Shown: one piece after another, positions 34,699 through 45,387 of the stretch
Position numbering within the stretch: the first letter of the stretch is position 1
How the letters are laid out: each line of letters begins with the position of its first letter
DNA from: Cylicocyclus nassatus
Lineage: Eukaryota > Nematoda > Chromadorea > Rhabditida > Strongylidae
Direction: 5' to 3'
DNA length: 64,000 nucleotides
NCBI GenBank assembly: GCA_958299035.1
Contig: CATQJL010000223.1
Span: 67,512,371 to 67,576,370, forward strand
Notes under the pieces: generated by a model
The model's input: only the letters and a program-made list of their open reading frames with translations
What the model was told of the DNA's origin: nothing
Databases searched by the model: none
Position numbers and translations under genes: made by a program

Positions 34699-35040
34699 GG
34701 CAGTGGCGTACCGGGGGGGGGCCCCCCTCCGAGAATTGGTCGCGAAATTTTCAAAAGTTACTTATATGGGTTATAAAAATGTGCAAGTAACTTGTTTATA
34801 ATTGTAAATAATTAAAATAATTCTTAAAAATTTTTAAAAATTCAGTTCAGCTTTGTAAAAAAATTTTTTCGGGGGCGTGGCTGACGCCACGCCCCCTTCT
34901 TCCAGATTTTAGGGATTGGGGACCCGCAAAAATTTTGAGAAGCACCCCTAAAATTTTTTCGGAGTGCGTGGCTGACGCCACGCACCTTCATTCGAAAAAA
35001 TTTTTGTCGCGCCCCTCCCCCCCCCGAACGGAAATCCTGG
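34699..35040. mobile_element. hAT-like MITE, right-arm copy (one end lost)
   Basis: Starts CAGTGGCGTACCG and contains hairpins GGGCGTGGC-TGAC-GCCACGCCC (~34873) and GCGTGGC-TGAC-GCCACGC (~34966). It stops at CGGAAATCCTGGG and joins TAGATCTTG, whereas the left arm continues to the other terminus. Stems are the same in both arms while loops differ. Confidence 0.5.
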
Positions 35041-35594
35041 GTAGATCTTGTGTAGATAATCATTTGTGATTTCGTTTCATGTGAAACTCCACTCATACGT
35101 TGCTATGCATCATTTGAAGTTTATTCTGCGAGTTTCTAATTTAAACGACGCATAGACCTTCAGAGCATCTTCCTGAGCATTTCGAACATGGTGCACCTGT
35201 TTCGTAGATTTTGGCATTAAGCATGTTTCCTCTAAAATTGAAGTCTTGTTGGTGGCTTACTGAAGCGACTCTACTTACGCTTCTTTATAATTGCAGACTT
35301 CTAAGGTCATCCTTGGGCAGCTTTGAACAGCGCAACCAATGACTTTTGTAGACTGCCAGACCATCTAAATCTATGTATTTAAGAAACCATGATATTGTCT
35401 GAGATCATTTCTGCTACTAACAACAAGTAGGCAAAGACTCTTTAACGTAATTGAGAAGCTTTCAAGATGGCGCAAAGCAAGGGCATTATGTGGGAAGGGC
35501 ATAGTTCATCTGCGTTGGCGCAAACTGGTGGTGGGTTTGTAGGAAGAACTAGGATATTGTATTCTCGATGATGGGAATGCAGCACTGTTTTCAC

Positions 35595-36079
35595 CTGTGT
35601 GTAATGTCCAACTTTATTGTTGAAGAGTTTCATGCTGAACGTGAGGTCTTTGCCAACTCCGCGTTGTGCAAGCTCCCCAAACCATGATCTTGAAGCCTGT
35701 AATGATAGAAACGAGTTGCTTTCTTTAAGCGACAAGCAAAATGGCATTTTTCACATCTTCGGCAGCTTTTACTGGGTCGTACGCTGAGCCGCGCGTGTAG
35801 ATGTTTTCTCCAAGATCTTCAGTATTTGAGTGCTGGAAGACACATTTAGCAGCGTGTTTCACAGCGTATTTCTACTAGAACTTTTGACGGATCTGATCGT
35901 TCATGCCTCCATTTGCGGGGCAAATACCTGGTAAAAAAGGCCTAACATTTTTAGCAATAAGCAGCACGAAGAGCTACTATACCTGCATAAGCAGTCGCGA
36001 TTAGGCAGACCTGAAATGTTTATCAAATTGCTTAGTCAAAATTGAGAAAGTAGCGACTTACCAATAGAACGGAACGCAT
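35595..36079 (-). pseudogene. CAP/SCP-TAPS (ASP-like) pseudogene, inverted copy
   Basis: Minus-strand partner of the gene at 37455-38168. Exon 1 (36079-36062, MRSVLL) and exon 2 (36010-35983, rest of the signal peptide) are intact. Exon 3 starts at 35927 with ICPANGGMNDQIRQKF and then meets an in-frame TAG at 35877-35875. A deletion of about 230 bp has removed the end of exon 3, all of exon 4 and the start of exon 5, including the conserved HNEL histidine. The remainder of exon 5 (GENIY motif region, ~35870 down) and exon 6 (35696-35595, ELAQRGVGKDLTFS ... GHYTQ) persist with their splice sites. No C-terminal exons follow. Clear pseudogene; the deletion happened after the palindrome formed. 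Confidence 0.85.
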
Positions 36080-36469
36080 TTTGTGTGTGATGCTAGTCCT
36101 ATGTGGCTGCTTTTATGCAGGTTGTGAGCTTTCACCCTTCTGACGTTGGCCATAAGGTGTGTCATCTTTGTGTCATCAATTTTGAAGATCTTCTGTTGGG
36201 ATCTGTTATCATAGCTGTCTCATAAGTGAATTCTGATGTCAAATAGAACAATGAGCGAAAAAAGCAAAGCAAAAAATACCAACACCATCGACGTTGCCGA
36301 TTGTTATGAATCTACCCTGTCGTAGACAAAACTCTGATATACTGCAATGACTCGGTTAGCCCCACGAATCTGAGTATATTGGTAGAGATGTTAGCCTAGT
36401 GCACACAAAGAAATATGTGATAGTTTTTCTTGTATTGATTACATTCCTATTAGACTAACAAGGGAAAAA

Positions 36470-36930
36470 TACTTGGATGCCGTAGCCATTCATAATGATT
36501 TGTAAACCAAAAAATGCGCTTTTGAATGCTAGTTCATAGACTGTCTTTCATATCTGCGAAACGATAATCTGAATGGAGTTATGATTTTTTTTTATTGAAA
36601 GAAATTGCGTTCCTGCGGAGGGTCAAAATCATCAATAAAAAAATGTTCTCTCCTTTCCAAACGCTGAGTATGATCCAGATAGTCTAAATAAATATTACTA
36701 TGTCTAAAATTTTCTTCAGTAGCATCAAACGGTAGGCTAGATCAAATCTGGTGATTTTTACTATCCAAAAGTAGGCTAAATTTTCAAGGAAAAAAGTTCA
36801 TAACTTTCTTCAAAAAATCGTTTCGCAGATTTCGAGCACATATTCAGAATCTGCATTCGAAGGCGCATTTTATGGTATACAAATCATTAGGAATGGCCGC
36901 AGCATCCAACTATCCTTTCCTTGTAAGCTC
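36470..36930. repeat. Small palindrome at the centre of the CAP palindrome
   Basis: CATTCATAATGATTTGTA (36489) against ATACAAATCATTAGGAATG (~36877), and AAATGCGCTTTTGAATGC against GCATTCGAAGGCGCATTTT. Probably a MITE or the original fold-back centre; termini resemble GATGC(C/T)G(T/C). Confidence 0.55.
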
Positions 36931-37411
36931 CAACAGTCTAGATAGGGATCTACTCAACAGAGCCTCAAAATTTGGGTACTACAAACCGACACACTGACTA
37001 TGAAAAGCAATACAGCAATGCACGCCACACTTGATCATCAGAGCAGCTATTGCTTGAAAGAAATCCGCATAGAGTAAAATGTTCAGAAAAAAGTGTTTCT
37101 TGGCGATCCAACCACCTCTAGCCTTATCCCAAATACAGATAAAAGCGCCGTTCTAGCTTCGAATGCATCCAAAGCCTATGAAGCTAATAAAACATTGCTT
37201 CTTGCTTCGATGACAGCCTAGACTTTTTCATCGATCTCATCAACGTCAATGATTTCGTTCGTACTTTTTGCAATCAATGTTCTATTTTAAATCAGAATTC
37301 ACCTGATGTGCGAGGTACAGCTATGGTGACATTCCTTACACATCCCCCAGCAAATTCGTAATGGAGAGATGACACACCTTATGGCCAACGTCAGAAGGGT
37401 GAAAGCTCACA

Positions 37412-37454
37412 ACCTGCATAAAAGCAGCCACATAGGACTAGCATCACACACAAA
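37412..37454 (+). promoter_or_regulatory. Probable core promoter of the CAP gene
   Basis: CATAAAAG at 37418-37425, about 30 nt upstream of the ATG, is a TATA-like box; the leader CATCACACACAAA precedes the start codon. The same sequence is present in the inverted copy. Confidence 0.4.
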
Positions 37455-38168
37455 ATGCGTTCCGTTCTATTGGTAAGTCGCTACTTTCTCAATTTTGACT
37501 AAGCAATTTGATAAACATTTCAGGTCTGCCTAATCGCGACTGCTTATGCAGGTATAGTAGCTCTTCGTGCTGCTTATTGCCAAAAATGTTAGGCCTTTTT
37601 TACCAGGTATTTGCCCCGCAAATGGCGGCATGAACGATCAGATCCGTCAAAAGTTCTTGGACGTTCACAACGAGCTAAGGTAAGAGATCTAATGAGAAGG
37701 ATTTTTTGCTTTCTACGAGTTCACATCTGATGCATGCAGATCGCTGGTGGCTAATGGAAAAGCTAAAGACGGTTATGGAGGTTATGCTCCTAAAGCTGCT
37801 GCCATGAACAAATTGGTATTTTCTCTGACAACATTGATGATAGGCAGCAAGTGGTAGCGAGATATTCCAGAAGTACGATTGCGATGTGGAGAAATACGCT
37901 GTGAAACACGCTGCTAAATGTGTCTTCCAGCACTCAAATACTGAAGATCTTGGAGAAAACATCTACATGCGCGGCTCAGCGTACGACCCAGTAAAAGCTG
38001 CCGAAGATGTGAAAAATGCCATTTTGCTTGTCGCTCAAAGAAAGCAACTCGTTTCTATCATTACAGGCTTCAAGATCATGGTTTGGGGAGCTCGCACAAC
38101 GCGGAGTTGGCAAAGACCTCACGTTCAGCATGAAACTCTTCAACAATAAAGTTGGACATTACACACAG
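37455..38168 (+). CDS. CAP/SCP-TAPS secreted protein (ASP-like), 3'-truncated gene
   Basis: Six exons with GT-AG introns: 37455-37472, 37524-37551, 37607-37679, 37740-37815, 37871-38008 and 38067-38168 (435 nt, 145 codons, phase kept throughout). The protein starts MRSVLLVCLIATAYA, a clear signal peptide, then GICPANGGMNDQIR and the CAP domain: HNEL (first His) at about residue 38, GENIYMRGSAYDPV (Glu) at ~95, WFGELAQRGVGKD, and GHYTQ (second His) at 142-145. These supply most of the CAP cavity residues. SCP/TAPS proteins are secreted by parasitic nematodes and expanded in hookworms. The family continues after GHYTQ with MAW..T and a Cys-rich tail; here exon 6 has a good donor (GTGAAA), but no such exon follows before repeat sequence begins, so the gene lacks its C-terminal third. 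Likely a pseudogene, although this part is intact. Confidence 0.8.
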
Positions 38169-39449
38169 GTGAAAACAGTACTGCATTCCCATCATCGAGA
38201 ATACAATATCCAAGTTCTTCCTACAAAGCCACCACCACCCCGCACCCAAGAAGCAGTCGCAGCACTAGATTTGCGCCAACGCAGATGAACTATGCCCTTC
38301 CCACATAATGCGCTTGCTTTGCGCCATCTTGAAAGCTTCTCAATTACGTTAAAGAGTCTTTGCCTACTTGTTGTTAGTAGCAGAAATGATCTCAGACAAT
38401 ATCATGGTTTCTTAAATACATAGATTTAGATGGTCTGGCAGTCTACAAAAGTCATTGGTTGCGCTGTTCAAAGCTGCCCAAGGATGACCTTAGCAGTCTG
38501 CAATTATAAAGAAGCGTAAGTAGAGTCGCTTCAATAAGCCACCAACAAGACTTCAATTTTAGAGGAAACATGCTCAATGCCAAAATCTACGAAACAGGTG
38601 CACCATGCTCGAAATGCCCAGGAGGATGCTCTGAAGGTCTATGCATCGTTTAAAATAGAAACTCGCAGAATAAACCTCAAATGATGCATAGCAACGTATG
38701 AGTGGAGTTTCACATGAAACGAAATCACAAATGATTATCTACACAACCACGCAAAAGAGTGGTTTAGAACATAACCACAACTAATAACAACATCTGTAGT
38801 TCCTTGTTAAACTTTAGTCAATTTAATAAGATATAGAAGTCATTTTCTGCGCAAAAGTCAATCTGAATGAGCTATCGAAACCTTTAAAATTCAATGAGAT
38901 ACACGAGGTGTTCTCTACAATGATATTTTTGCATATACGTTTCTGTTCTTAAAGCAAATTACATGGTCTTACTACCGTAATCTTTATCTGAATTCCTTTC
39001 GAATGGTATCCCGATGACGCTCCCAAGAGTCTTCCAAAAAATGCTTATGTACCTTCCAAGTTTCATGCCGTATGGTCATCTGTGCTCTGCAAACGAGCCA
39101 TTTGAATTCACTTCTTCATTTACCAGTTTTGCAATATTTTTGGAAAAAATGCTTATTACACCTCCCACTCACATACACTTTTCATAATATTACAAACTTT
39201 GTTTCTACTAGCCTTTTTTCGTGCGCTTACGTAAGTTGATGCTATATCGTTACGCCTGCATTGAGAACTGATCATGTAATCATGCTGTTAAACGGCACCG
39301 CTTATGCGACGTCGCGCACGCGGCAATTAGCGGCCGCGGCGTAGCGCGCGCGAACTCTGCTGTGCGTTGAGGCTTAAGGAAACCACTTCCCAGTGAACTA
39401 GATGTATAAGGTAATAAGCGGCCATTACAATTTATATATACTTTAGATA

Positions 39450-40395
39450 AGCCCTGCTACTGCTGTACGAAATCTGGTGTTATCTTGTAAACTGCGGATT
39501 TTCTTATGATTTTATGTATGGTAGCAAAAAATGAGAAAAGGGGGGTCGTATTTGCGCCTGATCTAAATTTCTTCGGAGCTATTGAAGCTTGTTAGCTGCA
39601 AACTTGCTGTAATACGAGGCCATCCTTCCAGTTTTTATCATAAGAATATCAGGCTGTTTTATAAATTCTCTGGTAAGTTACAAAATTTTGAGCTCAAAAA
39701 TTCCAGTTTTTGCTTTTTAGGATCGCATCTAAATTTGAGAGCCTGATTTAAATTTTTTTGAGCTCACTGCTTCTCAGGGGCTGAAACTATTTTTATGAAT
39801 AGGCACTATGCTACAGAACCTGTTTTTTGCAGGCTCTCAGTCTTTTCCTGGCCTTATTTACGAATTTTCAAACTACCGTGCTCATGCACGTTTTTGACGT
39901 CATCGTTCTTCATCGCTAAAGCGGTTTTTTTTCGCAGGAAAAACTGTGGAAGAGGTAAGAACTGAGCTTCTTAGTCGAAAACATCCTTTGTAGTTCAAGA
40001 ATAACATTTTGTTCTCCGTGTAAAAATTTGTGTCGCATACGGGAATCGAATTTGCTGACCTGAAGTAGGCCTGAAAATTCAAAAGTAAACTTGCGGAATC
40101 TCAAACATTATTGAAGGTATGTATATGTGCTAGAGATGCTGGGCGCACCCACTGGCCTAGAAGTTCTGCTTTCGAAACCTCACTGAAGTTCTCATGCAGG
40201 TGTTTTTTAAGATTGACATTCTTTTATGCAGGTTTACGAGAAATGTGGGCAGGGGAGGTAAGGGGGATAGATGGGGGAGGGGGAAGGAAGGGGGGAGGGC
40301 GGGAAAGGGGGGGGGGGGTCGCACGGATGGGTACCCTTAAGGGGGGGAGGTCGTAAATGAGGGTCCAGGATCGCATCAACATGCTTGACCCTGCT
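39450..40395 (-). repeat. Dispersed repeat R1, copy 3 (right arm)
   Basis: Inverted counterpart of 13700-14650, with a longer G-tract (40309-40318) and differing indels, as expected for the paired arm. Confidence 0.65.
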
Positions 40396-40789
40396 TGGAA
40401 TCTTCTTCTGGAGCTCCGCCCCTACCCCGAAAAAACGATTTCCCCTTGCTTTTTCTACCAAAAACAATCTCCAGCTTGTCATTTGCCCATCGTGCCGGGC
40501 CCTGTTCAGGACTTCGAAAGTTTATTATTGGTCCTTCTGGACGAGCTAATCCAAAACTACCGTATGTCCACAAATTACATTGCTAAATTGAAATTTCTCA
40601 AAAGAAAAAAAAATTCGGTTGCAATTTTCAAGAAATAAGGATTCTTCTTCCTTTAGCCTATATTTTCCATCCAGTTAACTTATCAGTTCCAAGATAGCCG
40701 AAAAGGAAGAAGGTATCATTTAACTTCGCTAGGGAGGAAAGTGGTAACTCTAGATAGCTATTGAGCTAATCTTTATTAAAGGCCTGCAC

Positions 40790-42830
40790 GCGTTCACCTG
40801 CCTCTTCGAATACGAGGTAAAGGAAATTCATCGACGACTGCCCCGGCTCGTGCAACTACACCACCTTGTGCGTGCTTTTTCGGAGCCTTTCCAGCTTGAC
40901 AGTACGCTGCGGCGCGCAGGGACTTAATAGATCGCAGCATCCCTGTCCTTTGACCTCTTTCGTTTGCTGAGCTTTTCACATCGTTTTTTCTTCTTTCAGT
41001 CATTCTTTCTAATGTCTATGCGAGCCGGGTGAGTGTCAGGAATTCCGAGATGCGAGGTGTGAAGTCTCGCACCTCCGCGTCTTGCATACTGTAGAAGGAG
41101 GGGGAAGGGGACTTTCCATACGACTGCTCCCACATTATTCTGACCTTTTGGCAGGATCCAATATTGACACTATTAGGCTTGAGCCAGCTGGCTCCCAGAA
41201 AAATGGCTATTTCAAAAAATTTTGCATTACTGCGAAATCAGGAAGGAGAATTCGGAGGCAGTATGAAATTGAAAATTTTCTTTTCGCTGTGAAAATTCAT
41301 TTTTCATTCGAATCATCCGTAGTTTTTTTTGTGAAAAAACACTCTTCATGAAAGAATGGCTACGTTGCGGTTAGGCCTCGGTCAGAGTTCATGCGATTTC
41401 CGCGATTCCTTAACAAGACAAACAGTTGGGACTTCATTGCATTCCGACCATCTTGCATTTCGGTTGTGATAGTTAGTCACGATTGGAGAGCTATCACAAC
41501 CATAGCAAGATGATCTAATGCAGTAGAGTCAAAACAGTTTGTTTTGTTGGAAGAATCGCGGCGGTGAAATTGCGTGAACTCTGCACGTGCCCTTTGACCA
41601 TACTGGATTCATTGTAAAATTTGCTTCTGATATAACTCTCGTACATCTCCTAGTTCAGGAAATTATCCTTGCCTTTGTTTCAACTTTATCATCACAGAAA
41701 AAGCTAGCTCAAACTGAGAGCAAATTCGTAGCAGAAGTTGAATTTTGACCAAAATTCTCTTTACGGAATTTTCACCAATTTATTGAATCGGGATACTTCG
41801 TTTTTGCAAATCCTTAATTTGTGAAATATCAAATAGGGTCTTTGCGACCTTTGAGCATGACCTGGAAGAAAAAAGAAGTAAAGGTGTTTAGAATTTGCTT
41901 CTGAACATTGAAAAATATGATTGCATCAATTATATGCCTTACATACACTTATCTAACACATTTTTTAATAAAAATTTTCCTACCGTTGTAATCGATAACT
42001 GGGTAATATAAGCATTCTGGCATGTCTTCAAAAGGTCAAGTGATCAGAAAGTCTTCGCATAAAAAGTCCCCTCCCCGCCCTTTCCCAGCCGTAGTGGAGA
42101 ATCTCTGACTCACTGCATGGGTCGAGAAGGCGAAGTAGGTGTGGGGTACGTGCGAACTGAGTGCGAAGTCCCCGATCTTATGAAAAGCCCCCTCCGATGT
42201 GAGCCCATCGCCGAAGGCAAATTTGAGAGAGCGAATGAGCTTTCTTTGGAGTTCCAGTGGGGGAATCATGGCTATGATTGAAATTGCATGTTTTCTCAAT
42301 GTTTTATAAAAAATGGCATTTTTCTTAGGACAGATCACTGAAGGGGTTACTTCAGCATTCCTACATCGTTGACACCATGAATGCTGTAATAAATAAATGA
42401 GCGTTCTCATCTACGATGAATGCATGATAGCCACCACTGCTTTTGAATAAAGCAGACTCTTTCACCTAATTTTGCCCGGGGTGTTGATTCAAAATCTTGA
42501 AAATGAGTTTTTGGTAGGTAGAAAGGGTGAGGAATCCCGTAAATGTACCTGAATTGATTTTTTGCTTACCTCTCAGTAATCATCAAAGGAGGAGGTAGGA
42601 TCTCTTAGGTCCTCTCGATTTGTTCATCGAGAGGATGGCTGCCTAAGTTGTAAAAACTAAGAAGAAAAACTGTGCAAAATGCTTAAATTGACAAAAGAGG
42701 TTAAAGCAGTGCTGCTACGAGCTACCAAGTCCCCGCGCGCTGCACGTACTGTCAAGCTGGAAAGGCTTCAAAAAGGCACGCCCACAGTGGTGTAATTGCA
42801 CGAGTCGAAGCAGTGGTCGACGAATATCCT
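40790..42830. repeat. Inner fold-back inside the right arm
   Basis: Counterpart of 11880-13300: blocks at 40790-40990 and 42660-42830 are inverted to each other, 73-170 bp recognisably conserved. Confidence 0.6.
41112..41745. repeat. Segment present only in the right arm
   Basis: Breaks the arm homology between GGGGAAGGGGAC and CAAAATTCTCTTTACGG. It includes a fold-back at 41373-41594 (GTCAGAGTTCATGCGATTTC against GAAATTGCGTGAACTCTG, with CTATCACAACC and its complement near the centre). Could be an insertion here or a deletion in the left arm (around 12985). Confidence 0.65.
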
Positions 42831-42831
42831 T

Positions 42832-43058
42832 TAGGGATCGGTCATACTATTCCAGTGATTCCTGCTATTTCTGCTATTCCTGTTATTTCTGTGTTTCCCG
42901 CACAGTTTAGGCGCCGCTTAAATGAGCACGTGTTGCGTGACGTGTTGTTTTACGCAAAACGCGCTCATTTAAGCGGCGCTAAACTGTGCGGGAATACAGG
43001 AATTGCAGGAATCGCAGGAATAGCAGGAATCACTGAAATAGTATGGCCGATCCATGAA
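42832..43058. mobile_element. Fold-back element at the outer edge of the right arm
   Basis: Counterpart of 11643-11868. Outside it (GATCCATGAACGTGTGG) there is no similarity to the sequence outside the left copy (before 11643). Confidence 0.75.
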
Positions 43059-43530
43059 CGTGTGGAGCATATTACCAACTACTTCTCAGATTTTGAAAAC
43101 AATTATTCGCTTGCTGAGGTTGACTTGAAAAATTGTCTTACGACAGAAAAATGAATGTGGAATCTCTCCGATTCTATATTGAATAACACAAGGTTTTTGA
43201 ATGTTGATGCATCATAGGAATCTTCAGCAGGTTAAACTTAGTGTTCATGATACCATAAATTTTTGAGAGTATGAAAAAGAAACGAGTGCAAGTAAGTAGG
43301 CAATCCCCTGAATGGAAAAAGCTTCTCAAAGAGGTCTCAGTTACGGTATTTATGACCTGCATGTTGCTACAGTTTACTATTATAATTCTTTTGAATCAAG
43401 CAACTAGCAAGCATCATTTTTCACATACATACAAAGAAGATAGGTAATTATTTTTGGCAGTGGATTTTTTTGTTGCATTCTCTTTACCCTCGTTTTAGAA
43501 AAGCTGGATTAATTTCACCAAGCTTGGATT

Positions 43531-43768
43531 TTCTACATGCTGAACACAGCTTCGCAGCCACTGTACTGTTCGGCGTATCATTTGAAGTGCATCACTAACA
43601 ACAGTAGCTGCCGCTTGTCATCTCCAGGGAAAGGCGAGGGTTGCCAAGCGTTTTCGTACTTACTCGGCAAGGTAATTCGCAAACGCAACCAGCTGGCGGG
43701 CTCATCGGTGACGATGCGCAGCCTGCGGTGCCTCCCCGCCAATTTTTGTACAGGCTCCACATGGGGCC
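43531..43768 (+). repeat. Hairpin element copy H (class 2)
   Basis: CATGCTGAACACAGC can pair with TGTTCGGCG (G-T pairs included). CCAGGGAAAGGCGAGG pairs with GGTGCCTCCC. The terminal hairpin is GGCTCC-ACAT-GGGGCC (43753-43768). Followed by ~1.4 kb with no recognisable gene. Confidence 0.75.
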
Positions 43769-45163
43769 GGAGTAGGGGATAGCGCTATGAAAGCTTGTGC
43801 AGAACTTTGCATTAGCTCAGACAATCGCAAATGAATTCCGGAGAACACTGAACCTCTAAAACTTCCAGAGTGGACGCTCCTTTTGGGCCGTGTGGGTGGG
43901 CCTTACTCTGCCTGGCCCCGCTCTGCGTGGCAGCTCCAATAGGAGTGTCCCCACGGAAGTTTTGAAACTTCAGTTTTCCCCGGAAGTCGTTTGCAATTAT
44001 CTGAGAGGTTGTCGTTGAAGATTAAGAAAGTGTATACGAGATTCTCAAATTCAGAAAATCTTCGCATCTCTATGGTTACGATTTGTTTATTGAGGTTGAA
44101 TCACTTTACAAAAAGTAAAAGATATTGTGAACAAGGAATACAATCATTTTAATTGAGGAAACTTAGAGAGAGCTGCACTGTGAAAAGCTACTGAGGCTAT
44201 AAGCAAAATTGCAGTAAATTATATAGAGCCAATAACTGCGCTTGAGCATCTAAACAATACTCTATCTTTTCGTCATTTTTCACGAAAATCGCAATTTTTC
44301 GGAATCCTTCAATCAGCACAAATTTCGCCTACAATTATTTACAAAAACATCAAAATTAGAATACCGATCGCTCCGAAAGTTCCAGATTTTTGGCGCTACA
44401 CACGGAAATAATGTATGCGTAGGAAACAGCTGCTTAGGCGTCGTTACAAAAATCGTGATTTCTTCCTTCAATTTGGAAAGATCGGGCAAATCCTTTGAGA
44501 AAGCCGAAAAATTAAATTTGTCAAATCGGTGCGGCAGAGCTTTCGATTTGACCTAAGGGTTGAAGATTACGTGATTGAAAGTATCAAAATGATAATTCCA
44601 TCTTTTCATAATATTTCATCGGTTTTGATTTATGTTTACATTATAAAACCAAATTTATACATTTTTATACATATGACTTGGTTTTTATGTCTGTGAATGA
44701 TAATCGAAGAAATTTGACAGGCAATCATTACAGAGGAAAAACAATGATATTGACGTTTCTTTGATATTAATCTTGAAAAATTACGATAATCATGAAATAG
44801 CTCAGTGTGCGCACTGGAAGTTCAGCGATATCGAAACAAAAGAGCATCTTTTGAGGCGCAAATAAGAAAACGGAAAAGGAAAGCGCAAAAATGCATCAAA
44901 AGGGAAGACTCTATAAATTTGACAGCTGGCCCATTTTTTTATGAATCTTGGGATCTGAGTGCTCTTCAGCAATCATTAAAATCATGCTGGAAGCTAGAAC
45001 AAAGTTTAAGATCTCAATGACTGTAATCCACAAAATACTTATTTTATTTCCTTTCGCTTGCTTGATCGTCAATTGTTGCAACGAGGTTGAAATTTTATTT
45101 ATTTTTATAGAGATTTTCCACAGATATTTTAGAGAATTTCACTTTTGAGTTGAGATGTGAATT

Positions 45164-45387
45164 TCCCCATGCTGAACATTATTTCGCATCCCGCGCGTTG
45201 TTCGGAATAGCACAAAGGGCGCAGTGTTCAGCAAAGTACGTGGTGCTTGTCATTTCCAGGAAGTGACGAGGGGTGCCAAGCACTTTTTGCGATCAACCAA
45301 AATTCAAATAGAAGACAAGTAACGGACCCATTCGGAATGGTGCACCCTTGCCTCCCTGTCAATTTTTGAAACCGTCCCGCGCTGAAC
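45164..45387 (+). repeat. Hairpin element copy I (class 1)
   Basis: Partner of copy A in the second segmental repeat. The terminal hairpin has decayed to GTCCCGCGCTGAAC (45374-45387). Confidence 0.8.

Larger units (their letters stand above)
35041..38790. repeat. CAP-gene palindrome inside the right arm
   Basis: 35050-36250 is inverted relative to 37280-38740, dyad near 36880. Each half holds one CAP gene copy plus the same truncated 3' sequence (CATTCCCATCATCGAGAATA, then CACCACC). Copies differ by an internal deletion in the left one. Confidence 0.85.
32195..43060. repeat. Right arm of giant inverted repeat
   Basis: Reverse complement of 11643-19245, with two extra blocks: the CAP-gene palindrome (35041-38790, ~3 kb more than the left arm) and 41112-41745. 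Outer end is the fold-back element at 42832-43058. Confidence 0.9.
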
